From Actinomycetes bacterium (GTDB lineage Bacteria > Actinomycetota > Coriobacteriia > WRKU01 > WQUG01), in contig JAIRWZ010000005.1 in assembly GCA_031268615.1 (NCBI GenBank), positions 1 to 10,344 of the forward strand: a stretch of 10,344 bases of DNA. Direction: 5' to 3'. The stretch's first letter is position 1. Every line of letters starts with the position of its first letter. A model generated the notes under the pieces. It was not told where the DNA came from. It made no database searches and worked only from the letters and a program-made list of their open reading frames with translations. The position numbers and the translations under genes were made by a program. Positions 1 to 7,005 of this stretch are shown one piece after another.

Positions 1-2052
1 TCCGGGGACTTTGGTTTCAAAGATTTCAGTATGCAGGTCCGCCTCGCCCTGTTCGCGCAGGGATTTTACCGCAGCGTTAATCTCTTCTTCCGAAACGAAA
101 CAGCCTTGAATGCGTTTCGGTTTCGGCCAGGCGGGAATAGAGAAAAGCATATCGCCCAAACCGGTCAACTGCTCTGCGCCTGAACTGTCCAGAATAACCC
201 GTGAGTCAATGGCCGTCGGGACAAAAAAGGCAATACGATTGGGAATGTTGGTTTTAATCAAAGGCGTTACGATACTGGCGTCCGGGCGCTGGGTCGCCAC
301 CAACAAGTGCATGCCGACAGCTCGCGCCAGTTGAGCCAGGCGCACAATGGAACTTTCAACCTCTTTGGCCGCTACCATCATCAAATCTGCCAGCTCGTCA
401 ATGACAATCACCAGATACGGCAATTCCCCAGCCCAAGTGGGGCCCTTGCCGGACAAGAACAGCTGATTATATTCACCGATATTTTTGACCTGTGCTTTTT
501 GTAGAATCTTCAGTCTGCGCTCCATCTCACTGACTGCCCAAGCCAAGGCGCTCGCCGCGTCTTTTGGCGTTGTTACCACCGGCGCATACAGGTGAGGCAG
601 ACCGTTGTACTGTGTCAGCTCGACCCGTTTGGGGTCAACTAATATCAGGCGTACCTCGGCCGGCGTTGCGCGCATGATGAGCGACATAATCATGGCGTTG
701 ATAGCTACCGATTTGCCGGAACCGGTGGTGCCGGCAATGAGGAGGTGAGGCATAGTTGCCAAATCGCGCAAAATAGCCTGTCCAGCCACATCACGCCCGA
801 TAGCTAAGGTCAGCGGACCGCCGCTGCCCGCAGGCAGTAAAATGTCGCCTAAGGTAACCGGCACGCGACGCGCATTGGGGACCTCAATGCCAACCAAGCT
901 CTCTCCGGGAATAGGCGCCAGAATGCGCAGAGTGGATGCCGCCAGAGCCAGGGCTAAGTCGTCAGCCAGAGCGGTGACCCTATTCAAACGCACGCCTTTG
1001 GCAATATCGACTTTGAACAGGGTAACGGTCGGACCGCTAACCCAATCAACAACCACTGCCGGTATATCAAAAGTAGCCAGCGTGTCAACGATAACGTCAG
1101 CGGTATGAGCAAAGTTTGCCTGCGCCTCTTTGCTCTGACCCGTCGCGTCAACAGGCGTTGTTTTCAGCACATCAAAGGGTGGCAGCTCAAAGCCTTCGCT
1201 AGCACGCGGGGCCGCAGCGGAAGTGGCGGATTTCAGCTCTACGGTAGCATCATCGAGCGCGACACGGCCGGCTTTTGTCGAGCCCACGCCACCAGCGCCC
1301 GCACCGGCATTGTTCGAGCCTTCCTGCAGCGCAAGGGTAGAATCGGTCCCGAACGTGTCTGCTCCGGCTTGTCTGCGACCCCGACCGCCGGCCTGCCCTT
1401 CAGCAATGCTACGCGTCCGCGGCATAGCGGCAGCCTCCTGAGCGACTGCCTGCGCCCGCTCCTCGCGATGAGCAGCAGAGCGCTCACTGATACTTTCAAA
1501 CAAACGCGAGAAGGAAAAGCCGGTCACCACCAGACCGATGATGCCCAAGGCCGCCTCCAGAATACCGGCAATGATGGGACCGACCAATTGCAGCAACACC
1601 CAGCTGAAGCCGTTGCCAACATAGCCACCGTAATTCTGTAAAGCCTCATTTGCAAACAACGCTGTTCTGGGCGCTGCGAGCGCTGCCAAAGACGTGACAG
1701 CCAGCGACAGCAGCGCCAAGCCAACCCCCACCCGCAGCTCCACAATTTCAAGCCTTTTCGGAACAAAGAACGATATTCCCAGCACTATCAAAGCCAGAGG
1801 CACGACATAGCGGCCAATGCCTACCGCATAGGCCAGACCAACCGAGATATAGTCGGTCACCAGTCCGCTGTGCGCTGACAATACCGCCACCGCCAGAGCC
1901 AGGCCAATAGTCAACAAGACAATGCCAGCAATGTCAGCGCTGGCGCGCTCATCCAAAAAAGGCGCTGACGCCCGCGCCGCAGACTTTGTCTTTGCCTGAG
2001 CCCGCGAGCCTGTTTTCTGTGTTCTGCGTTTTTTCGTCGTACCCTTTGCCAC
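1..2052 (-). CDS. ftsK: FtsK/SpoIIIE-type DNA translocase, C-terminus missing at window edge
   Basis: Membrane-anchored ATPase that pumps chromosomal DNA through the closing division septum. I translated 684 residues from the minus strand; the frame stays open to base 1, so the extreme C-terminus (where the family has the DNA-reading winged-helix gamma domain) is outside the window. The order is a basic N-terminal tail (1-30), hydrophobic membrane segments at about 41-60, 68-97, 105-124 and 147-181, an Ala/Gly-rich linker to about 284, the ELPPFDVL motif (289-296), the GPTVT motif (340-344), PIPGESLVGIEVPN (380-393), Walker A GTTGSGKS (441-448) and Walker B LVIVIDE (547-553). The start is GTG at 2052, because an in-frame TAA lies three codons upstream and no earlier start exists; AGAGAGG about 13 nt upstream is a weak ribosome site. 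It lies 31 bp after uppP and is probably the last gene of the dapA operon visible here. Confidence 0.97.
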   Translation of the reverse strand, partial: MAKGTTKKRRTQKTGSRAQAKTKSAARASAPFLDERASADIAGIVLLTIGLALAVAVLSAHSGLVTDYISVGLAYAVGIGRYVVPLALIVLGISFFVPKRLEIVELRVGVGLALLSLAVTSLAALAAPRTALFANEALQNYGGYVGNGFSWVLLQLVGPIIAGILEAALGIIGLVVTGFSFSRLFESISERSAAHREERAQAVAQEAAAMPRTRSIAEGQAGGRGRRQAGADTFGTDSTLALQEGSNNAGAGAGGVGSTKAGRVALDDATVELKSATSAAAPRASEGFELPPFDVLKTTPVDATGQSKEAQANFAHTADVIVDTLATFDIPAVVVDWVSGPTVTLFKVDIAKGVRLNRVTALADDLALALAASTLRILAPIPGESLVGIEVPNARRVPVTLGDILLPAGSGGPLTLAIGRDVAGQAILRDLATMPHLLIAGTTGSGKSVAINAMIMSLIMRATPAEVRLILVDPKRVELTQYNGLPHLYAPVVTTPKDAASALAWAVSEMERRLKILQKAQVKNIGEYNQLFLSGKGPTWAGELPYLVIVIDELADLMMVAAKEVESSIVRLAQLARAVGMHLLVATQRPDASIVTPLIKTNIPNRIAFFVPTAIDSRVILDSSGAEQLTGLGDMLFSIPAWPKPKRIQGCFVSEEEINAAVKSLREQGEADLHTEIFETKVPG

Positions 2053-2083
2053 GGTCCCTTATGCTGCCTCTCTTAACTAAAAT

Positions 2084-2950
2084 TTATTTGATGAATGATA
2101 TCACAATGAGAATAATTCCCACTGCCGCGGTATAGGCCGCAAACCAGTACAACTGCGTGTTTTGCACGAAATGGAGCATTACTGCAATGGCCAGATAACC
2201 TGACACGCCCGCAATTATGAAACCGGTCAAGCTAATGCCAAACGGCGGCAACACCAGGCTGCCATTCAGCAGCCCCAGACCGTCTTTAACCGCACCGGCA
2301 GCGATAATCGGCAGACCCAACAGAAACGAATAACGCGTCGCCTCTTTGCGGGACAGCCCCACCATCATTCCTCCCGCAATGGTGGCCCCAGACCGCGAAA
2401 ACCCCGGAATGACGGCACAGCCTTGCGCAAAACCGGTCAGCGCGGCGCACAGCATGCCCATATTAGATGACGTTACCGGTGCGGCTGCCTTGTGATGTGC
2501 GCGTCGTTCCTGCTCTTCGCGACGGTTCGTCAGAATTTCTGCCACACACAGCACAATCGTAGTCAGCAAAAAGGCGCAGCCCAGAAACAAATAGTTGTCG
2601 GCAATCGCGCCCAGCTTGTCTTCCAGCAACAAGCCCATCGGACCGGTCACTAAACAGCCAATCAGTATGAATACGCCGACCCGACGCCTGTCCGCCATGT
2701 CATGGCGGTGCGCGGGAGCCCAGGCTCGCACCAATCGCGCTATATCGCGACGGAAATAAATAAGCGCCGCAATCAGAGTCGCAATATGCAGGAAAAAGGT
2801 GAACTCTAGCCCTTCTTCGCCGTTCACGCCAAACAGCAAATTCAGTAACGACAGGTGCCCTGACGAGGATACCGGCAGAAACTCCGTCAATCCTTGCGCC
2901 AGACCCAGACAGGCGGAATACAGCCAGGGAGATGCCGGAAGGCCGGTCAT
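2084..2950 (-). CDS. uppP: Undecaprenyl-diphosphatase (UppP/BacA family)
   Basis: Integral membrane phosphatase that converts undecaprenyl diphosphate to the monophosphate, recycling the lipid carrier for peptidoglycan and other wall polymers; overproduction gives bacitracin resistance in known relatives. The 288-residue length is normal for the family. Both signature regions are present: QGLTEFLPVSSSGH at 19-32 (Glu23, Ser-rich stretch, His32) and PGFSRSGAT at 182-190 (Arg186). The first Glu of the E. coli EGITEF motif is Gln here (QGLTEF). Many hydrophobic helices are visible, with a charged loop at about 142-157 (RREEQERRAHHK). ATG 2950 is the first possible start: the codons back to the RNase J stop, in the same frame, contain no ATG, GTG or TTG. 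The ribosome site is weak (GAAAG). It lies 42 bp after rnj and 31 bp before ftsK, so is probably co-transcribed with both. Confidence 0.96.
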   Translation of the reverse strand: MTGLPASPWLYSACLGLAQGLTEFLPVSSSGHLSLLNLLFGVNGEEGLEFTFFLHIATLIAALIYFRRDIARLVRAWAPAHRHDMADRRRVGVFILIGCLVTGPMGLLLEDKLGAIADNYLFLGCAFLLTTIVLCVAEILTNRREEQERRAHHKAAAPVTSSNMGMLCAALTGFAQGCAVIPGFSRSGATIAGGMMVGLSRKEATRYSFLLGLPIIAAGAVKDGLGLLNGSLVLPPFGISLTGFIIAGVSGYLAIAVMLHFVQNTQLYWFAAYTAAVGIILIVISFIK

Positions 2951-2992
2951 TGGGCAAAGCTTTCGGGTATGGACGTACTCACTTCGCCATTC

Positions 2993-4864
2993 CTAGATTT
3001 CGATGATGGTGGGAATGGTCATGGGGCGGGTTTTCGTTTGCTCCCACACCAGTTGCGACACGCTGTCGCGCACGCTGCGCCGCATATCCCCCAAAGCGGC
3101 GTGTTCGCGCAGAGAGCGTTCCAGGGTTTTGCTGGCGCGCGCGGCTATGTCACGCTGGAACTGCGCGGAGTCGGGCACGCTGATACCGCGAATGATGACT
3201 TCGGGGCTGCCGATTTGCTTGCCGCGTTTGCGACTGACCGTCATGACCACCGTAACAATGCCGTCCTGACTGAGGTGCTGGCGGTCGCGCAGGACCACGC
3301 TGTCAGCGTCGCCAACGTTCAGACCATCGACATAGATGACGCCGTTTTGCACGGGTTCGGCAATGCGCGCGTCGTTGTCGTCAAATTCCAACACATCCCC
3401 GTTATCCAGAACAAATATGTTTTCCTCCGGAATGCCAACCGACAGGGCCAGATTTTTATGCGCCACCAGATGTCGCATTTCGCCGTGTACCGGCATAAAA
3501 TATTCCGGTTTTACGAGGTTTAGCAGCAGTTTCAGTTCTTCCGATGACGCGTGGCCGGAAACATGCACCTCAGCGCGGTTTTTCTCATAGACGTCCGCGC
3601 CGATTTTCATCAGCCGGTTCACGATGTTGCCCACTGCCTTTTCGTTGCCCGGCACCGGAGTAGCCGACAAAATGACCGTGTCGCCAGCGGCAATGTGTAC
3701 CGTGCGATGTTCGCCTCCGGCCATGCGTGCCAGCGCCGACAGGGGTTCTCCCTGACTGCCGGTGCATAAGACGACCACCTCGTTTTCGGGCAGGTTTTTC
3801 ATGTCATAGGCGTCGATGAAATCTTCATCGGGCACCGCCAGATATCCCAGCTCGCGCGCAATGCGCGTGTTTTGCAACATGCTGCGCCCGGTCACCACAA
3901 TTTTGCGCCCGGCTTCGCGCGCCGCGTCACAAACCTGTTGGACACGGTGGATATGCGATGAAAACGACGCCACGATTACGCGATTTTTTGCCGCGCTAAT
4001 GATGGTTTTCAGCGTGCGCCCAACCTCGGCTTCCGACCGTGTCATGCCGCTATGTTCGGCATTGGTGCTGTCGGATAGCAGCAACATAATGCCCGCCTCG
4101 CCAAAACGCGCCAGCTCGCCATAGTCGGCCACTCGCCCATCTATCGGCGTCTGGTCCAGTTTGAAGTCACCGGTATGCAGCACGTTTCCCACCGGCGTGT
4201 GAATCACCACCGCCAAGCTGTCAGGAATAGAGTGATTCATGTGAATGAAATCCAGCCCAAACACGCCTCGTTTCAGATGAACGCCCCCGCTCACCTCGTG
4301 CCAGCGCACGTTTTTCACCCGATGTTCCTCCAGCTTGCCGCGAATCAGGCCCAAGGTCAATTTCGTCGCAATAATCGGGACCTGTTTGGGCGCCAAATCT
4401 TTCAATAAATACGGCAGCGCGCCGGTGTGGTCCTCGTGCCCATGCGTCACCACAATCGCGCGCAGCTTGTGCGCGTTTTCCAGCACATACGAATAATCCG
4501 GCAAAATCAGGTCAATACCAGGGTGGTCATCGTCGGGAAACATCAGCCCCGCGTCCACCAACAACATATCGTCGCCGTATTCAAAGGCGGTCATGTTCTT
4601 ACCGATGCCATCCAGCCCACCCAGCGGGATGACGCGCAGAACCTTGTCGCTTGCGGGTTTCGGCTGCCCCGGACGTCCGGCGGATGGCTGCGGTTGCGGT
4701 TGTTGTTGTCGCTGTGGCTGTCGTTGCGGTTGCGGTTGCGATTTCTCTTTCGGGGCAGCCGACGAGTTTCCCGCAGCCTTTGGCTTAAACTTGCGGTTTT
4801 TCTTTTTTTGCGTTGTCTGTTTTTGTGTTGTCTGTTTGGGTGTTGCGTTTTCTTGCGTTGCCAT
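2993..4864 (-). CDS. rnj: Ribonuclease J (metallo-beta-lactamase/beta-CASP RNase)
   Basis: Two-metal ribonuclease with 5'-3' exonuclease and endonuclease activity in known relatives; it processes rRNA and degrades mRNA in the cytoplasm. The 623 residues include an extra disordered tail of about 72 residues (Lys-rich at 15-30, then Gln/Pro/Arg-rich at 42-60) before the catalytic core. The core starts at VIPLGGLDGIGKN (78-90) and carries the metal-binding HGHEDH at 141-146, His211 (NHSIPDS), TGDFKLD (231-237, Asp233), SDSTNAEHSG (264-273), and beta-CASP motifs TGSQGEP (368-374), SGHAS (436-440) and PVHGE (458-462). The family C-terminal domain follows (about 480-623). The start is fixed by AGGAGG, which overlaps the dapA stop codon, with ATG only 7 bp after dapA: likely translational coupling. 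Basic low-complexity tails occur on actinobacterial RNase J/E-type enzymes and may bind RNA (inference). Confidence 0.97.
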   Translation of the reverse strand: MATQENATPKQTTQKQTTQKKKNRKFKPKAAGNSSAAPKEKSQPQPQRQPQRQQQPQPQPSAGRPGQPKPASDKVLRVIPLGGLDGIGKNMTAFEYGDDMLLVDAGLMFPDDDHPGIDLILPDYSYVLENAHKLRAIVVTHGHEDHTGALPYLLKDLAPKQVPIIATKLTLGLIRGKLEEHRVKNVRWHEVSGGVHLKRGVFGLDFIHMNHSIPDSLAVVIHTPVGNVLHTGDFKLDQTPIDGRVADYGELARFGEAGIMLLLSDSTNAEHSGMTRSEAEVGRTLKTIISAAKNRVIVASFSSHIHRVQQVCDAAREAGRKIVVTGRSMLQNTRIARELGYLAVPDEDFIDAYDMKNLPENEVVVLCTGSQGEPLSALARMAGGEHRTVHIAAGDTVILSATPVPGNEKAVGNIVNRLMKIGADVYEKNRAEVHVSGHASSEELKLLLNLVKPEYFMPVHGEMRHLVAHKNLALSVGIPEENIFVLDNGDVLEFDDNDARIAEPVQNGVIYVDGLNVGDADSVVLRDRQHLSQDGIVTVVMTVSRKRGKQIGSPEVIIRGISVPDSAQFQRDIAARASKTLERSLREHAALGDMRRSVRDSVSQLVWEQTKTRPMTIPTIIEI

Positions 4865-4867
4865 ACT

Positions 4868-4873
4868 CCTCCT
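4868..4873 (-). promoter_or_regulatory. Shine-Dalgarno of rnj overlapping the dapA stop codon
   Basis: AGGAGG on the minus strand begins inside the dapA TAG stop and ends 3 nt before the rnj ATG. The near-perfect but very close site, shared with the upstream stop, suggests that ribosomes finishing dapA feed rnj translation. The coupling is inferred from spacing alone. Confidence 0.75.
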
Positions 4874-5780
4874 AAGTGAGTGCGTCCAATCCTGCTTTTG
4901 TTTGCTTCAGCACAGTCTTCAGACCAGCTGTTTGTTTCTCGTTTGCGTCTATTAAGGGCAGACGCAGACCTCCAACAGGAAAGCCTTCCAGCTCCAAGGC
5001 TTTCTTAACCATAATGGGATTTGCCGTAATGAATAGCGCGTCCTCTAAGGGTCGCAGCACTGCGTCAATACGACCGGCCAGCTCGGTGTCTGCGGCAACC
5101 TGCGCCTCAATCATGCGTCTCATGGGAGCCGACGCGATGTTGCCAACCGTTGATATAACCCCGCTGCCTCCGTGTTCCATCAACGGCAAGGTCATGGCGT
5201 CATCCCCTGACAACACTTCGAAATCATCAGGAGTAGCGGCCATGATTGTGTCAACCTGCGATAAATCACTGTTTGCCTGTTTGACCGCAACAATGTTGGG
5301 AACGTCATGCGCCAGACGAATAATCGTATCCGGCTCGATGTTGATGACGCATCGTCCCGGAATGTTATACAAGATTACGGGCAGGTCAACGGCTTCAGCA
5401 ATAGCGCGAAAGTGGCGATAGAGGCCTTCCTGCGGTGGCTTATTATAGTAAGGCGTTACCGCCATCAACCCGTCAACGCCCAGAGCCGCAACCCTTTGCG
5501 CAAAGGCTACGCTGTCTTCGGTGCAATTATCACCGATGTTAGCGACAATGATTCCCGCACCGGCAACAGCGGAGGTGACGGCGCGAAACAGTTCAACACG
5601 TTCATCGCGACTGATGGTGGGGCTTTCTCCCGTTGTACCGTTCACAATCAGACCTTCACTACCTTGACCCAAGATACGCAAGGCCAGTTCAGCGGCGCGC
5701 GGCAAATCCAGAGACAAGTCCGGTCTGAACGGCGTAACCATAGCCGTCAACAGACGACCAAAACGTGGCGAGACAGTCAT
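4872..5780 (-). CDS. dapA: 4-hydroxy-tetrahydrodipicolinate synthase (DapA)
   Basis: Cytoplasmic Schiff-base aldolase that condenses pyruvate with aspartate semialdehyde, the committed step to diaminopimelate (wall cross-links) and lysine. At 302 residues it has the usual length. Visible motifs are GRLLTAMVTPF (8-18), GTTGES (48-53, the Thr-Thr pair), TPYYNKPP (109-116, Tyr112), LYNIPGR (137-143, catalytic Tyr138 and substrate-binding Arg143), Schiff-base Lys167 in AVKQANSD, and GGSGVIS (204-210). The frame is open to a TTG at 5810, but I chose ATG 5780: it has GAAGGG 7 nt upstream and the following residues match the family N-terminus. It heads the dapA-rnj-uppP-ftsK cluster. No convincing promoter was found in the 107 bp before it, so transcription may enter from the BRO-N gene or reductase region, or from a weak promoter I cannot recognise. 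Confidence 0.97.
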   Translation of the reverse strand: MTVSPRFGRLLTAMVTPFRPDLSLDLPRAAELALRILGQGSEGLIVNGTTGESPTISRDERVELFRAVTSAVAGAGIIVANIGDNCTEDSVAFAQRVAALGVDGLMAVTPYYNKPPQEGLYRHFRAIAEAVDLPVILYNIPGRCVINIEPDTIIRLAHDVPNIVAVKQANSDLSQVDTIMAATPDDFEVLSGDDAMTLPLMEHGGSGVISTVGNIASAPMRRMIEAQVAADTELAGRIDAVLRPLEDALFITANPIMVKKALELEGFPVGGLRLPLIDANEKQTAGLKTVLKQTKAGLDALT

Positions 5781-5824
5781 CGTACATCCCTTCACTAACG
5801 TGTAACTCAACCGCCTCTATTGTC

Positions 5825-5835
5825 GCATAGTATGC
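5825..5835. promoter_or_regulatory. Perfect 11-bp palindrome upstream of dapA
   Basis: GCATAGTATGC is a perfect inverted repeat (5-bp arms, 1-bp centre) 45 bp before the dapA start. It could be a small regulator site or part of a promoter. An 11-bp palindrome can arise by chance, so confidence is low. Confidence 0.25.
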
Positions 5836-5863
5836 ACCAGTGTTACCTGCTCGTTTCTGTCAC

Positions 5864-5881
5864 AGCCTATAGAGCCTATAG
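5864..5881. repeat. Two tandem copies of a 9-bp unit next to the 85-bp repeat
   Basis: AGCCTATAG occurs twice head to tail, each copy containing the palindrome CTATAG. The array stops six bases before the left boundary of the 85-bp direct repeat. It may be a junction scar, a protein-binding site or simple slippage; nothing in the sequence decides between these. Confidence 0.5.
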
Positions 5882-5886
5882 AGTGA

Positions 5887-5973
5887 CTACACGTCGCTGC
5901 GCCATTGCTTCGCCACTGAATAGCGGGCCTCCAGCACCCCGGCAGGCCAGCATTTCGTGTGGGTCAGCTCCAT
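5887..5973 (-). pseudogene. Detached 3' end of the RibD-C/reductase-like gene (27 codons plus stop)
   Basis: Read on the minus strand, this encodes ELTHTKCWPAGVLEARYSVA and then KQWRSDV, identical to residues 156-182 of the reductase-like protein at 7006-7554, ending in TAG where the intact gene has TAA. The base at the junction turns the preceding Leu codon into ATG, so the remnant is formally a 28-residue ORF. Its ATG is 4 nt beyond the stop of the BRO-N gene, with GGGAG about 9 nt upstream. It is most simply the original 3' end of the reductase gene, displaced by an insertion; translation as a peptide is possible but unsupported. Confidence 0.8.
5888..5972. repeat. 85-bp perfect direct repeat, left copy
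   Basis: All 85 bases match 7007-7091 in the same orientation (offset 1119 bp). Identity stops abruptly on both sides: 5887 is c against t, 5973 is t against g. Together the copies bracket the BRO-N gene. Confidence 0.97.
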
Positions 5974-5977
5974 TTCG

Positions 5978-6825
5978 CTACTCTCCCAAAAACTTTTCAT
6001 CCAACCTTCCCGGTAACTCTTTTGCGTTTTTAGGACTGACCACCGGTCTGCCTAACTCCCCCTCAATTTCTACCCGTGCATTTCCGGCCACTCGCGCGCC
6101 CCGTTGCGCAACGCCAGCGCTCTCGTCGATGCCTTCCGGATCCTCTCCTTTACTTATCGCGGTCGTCGTCGTTTCCGCAAGCATCGTCAGTGCCAGTTCC
6201 AGACTCGTCATGTTGTCACGCAGGTTTTCTTTCTTCAAATCCTTAAACTGCTTATATTCTGAAACGGTTTTGCCGCTCCATTCTTTGCTCATCAAATTGG
6301 TCAAAATAGCATACTCCAGTTCCTCGCATACACCGGACCGATCCCACTCATCAGTCAAATCTTTTCGAAATTGAATAGATTGCAGACGCGTGTTAATCCA
6401 GTCCTCGGTATAACCCAAAACCCGATACTGACGCATCGCACGGTCAATGGTCAATTCCGGATTCTGTACTTCATTCAGCCGTTCGCTACCCACTTGAGCC
6501 AGCCAAAGTTTGAACGGTTCAGCCTTTTTGCTGGGGATAGATTGGATAAGACGCAGGATTTGCTCCGTTGTAGCGACATCGGTTAATCGCATTTTTCCAT
6601 CTTCTGCGGGCATTTTCAACTGGTAACAATTCGTTACCAGTTGGCTACCTTCATCCGTCAGACGTCCCTTCAAAACTTTCCAATATTTGCGCGCGCCTTG
6701 ATAGTCACTGTCAGTCAATACCCCACAATATCCACAACAGAAAACCACCATTCTTCATGTTCAGCATCCCACACTGTGCGCACTTGTTGCTGTTCAAACA
6801 ACTTGATTTCGTTCTTACCCGACAT
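5978..6825 (-). pseudogene. BRO-N domain (phage antirepressor/DinD-like) protein, frameshifted after codon 35
   Basis: A family found in prophages and mobile DNA; BRO-N domains are thought to bind DNA, but I know of no established role for this subgroup. The N-terminus is on the minus strand from ATG 6825, preceded by GGGAGG with 6-nt spacing, and reads MSGKNEIKLFEQQQVRTVWD, then AEHEEWWFSVVDIVG. At the GGGG run 6721-6724 that frame hits TGA (6715-6717). Shifting back one base continues as VLTDSDYQGARKYWKVLK to the stop at 5978, rebuilding a 282-residue protein of normal length. Conserved stretches include LRLIQSIPSKKAEPFKLWLA, YTEDWINTRL, LTDEWDRSG, EYAILTNLMSKEWSG, KKENLRDNMTSLEL and AGNAR near the end. 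Without a shift, a shorter protein of 257 residues could start at ATG 6751, but it lacks the first BRO-N strands and a good ribosome site. The cause could be mutation, slippage or a sequence error in the G run. Confidence 0.85.
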
Positions 6826-6925
6826 ACCTTACCTCCCTGCTATCAGACATGATTCAGTCTATGCGCTTGGAAAATCTCTCAGAGAAGTACCGATACCTCT
6901 TGCAACCGGTGCGCCTTACTATCAC

Positions 6926-6954
6926 AGTATAGTCGAACAGTTATTCGCTGTCAA
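6926..6954 (-). promoter_or_regulatory. Near-consensus housekeeping promoter of the BRO-N gene
   Basis: On the minus strand, TTGACA (6949-6954) and TATACT (6926-6931) are separated by exactly 17 bp, a nearly perfect sigma-70/sigma-A promoter. Transcription would start near 6919, giving a leader of roughly 95 nt before ATG 6825. Inverted repeat ACTAT/ATAGT (6918-6922 and 6929-6933) straddles the -10 and could be a further operator. Such a strong promoter normally needs a repressor. Confidence 0.85.
6934..6947. promoter_or_regulatory. LexA (SOS) box-like operator between the -35 and -10
   Basis: CGAACAGTTATTCG (plus strand) has arms CGAAC and ATTCG around a 4-bp spacer. The Gram-positive LexA consensus CGAAC-N4-GTTCG differs from the arms at one base. 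The site lies wholly inside the 17-bp spacer of the BRO-N promoter, where a bound repressor would block RNA polymerase. DNA-damage control fits a phage-derived DinD-like gene. The site is read directly; LexA binding is inference, as no lexA gene is in the window. Confidence 0.6.
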
Positions 6955-6959
6955 TATCG

Positions 6960-6981
6960 CCTATTGGCTTTTAGGAATAGG
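6960..6981. repeat. 6-bp inverted repeat between the reductase-like gene and the BRO-N promoter
   Basis: CCTATT (6960-6965) and AATAGG (6976-6981) form a perfect 6-bp inverted repeat with a 10-nt loop, just upstream of the BRO-N -35. It is AT-rich and has no U tract, so it is at best a weak terminator for the gene above, or a binding site. Confidence 0.3.
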
Positions 6982-7005
6982 AAGAAGATTTATGGAATGG
7001 CCAGA

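Noticed and set aside
1105..1641. Long plus-strand reading frames opposite ftsK, uppP and rnj, for example 1105-1641 and 2894-3523
   Set aside because: They are antisense shadows of genes with clear family motifs, caused by GC-biased codon positions.
5781..5810. Longer DapA starting at TTG 5810
   Set aside because: The ten extra residues do not match the family, and GAAGGG is correctly placed for ATG 5780.
6721..6727. Classical two-site programmed -1 frameshift heptamer at the G run
   Set aside because: The zero-frame codons are GTG GGG; only GGG can re-pair after a -1 slip and GTG cannot, so the standard slippery pattern is not met. Single-site slippage remains possible.
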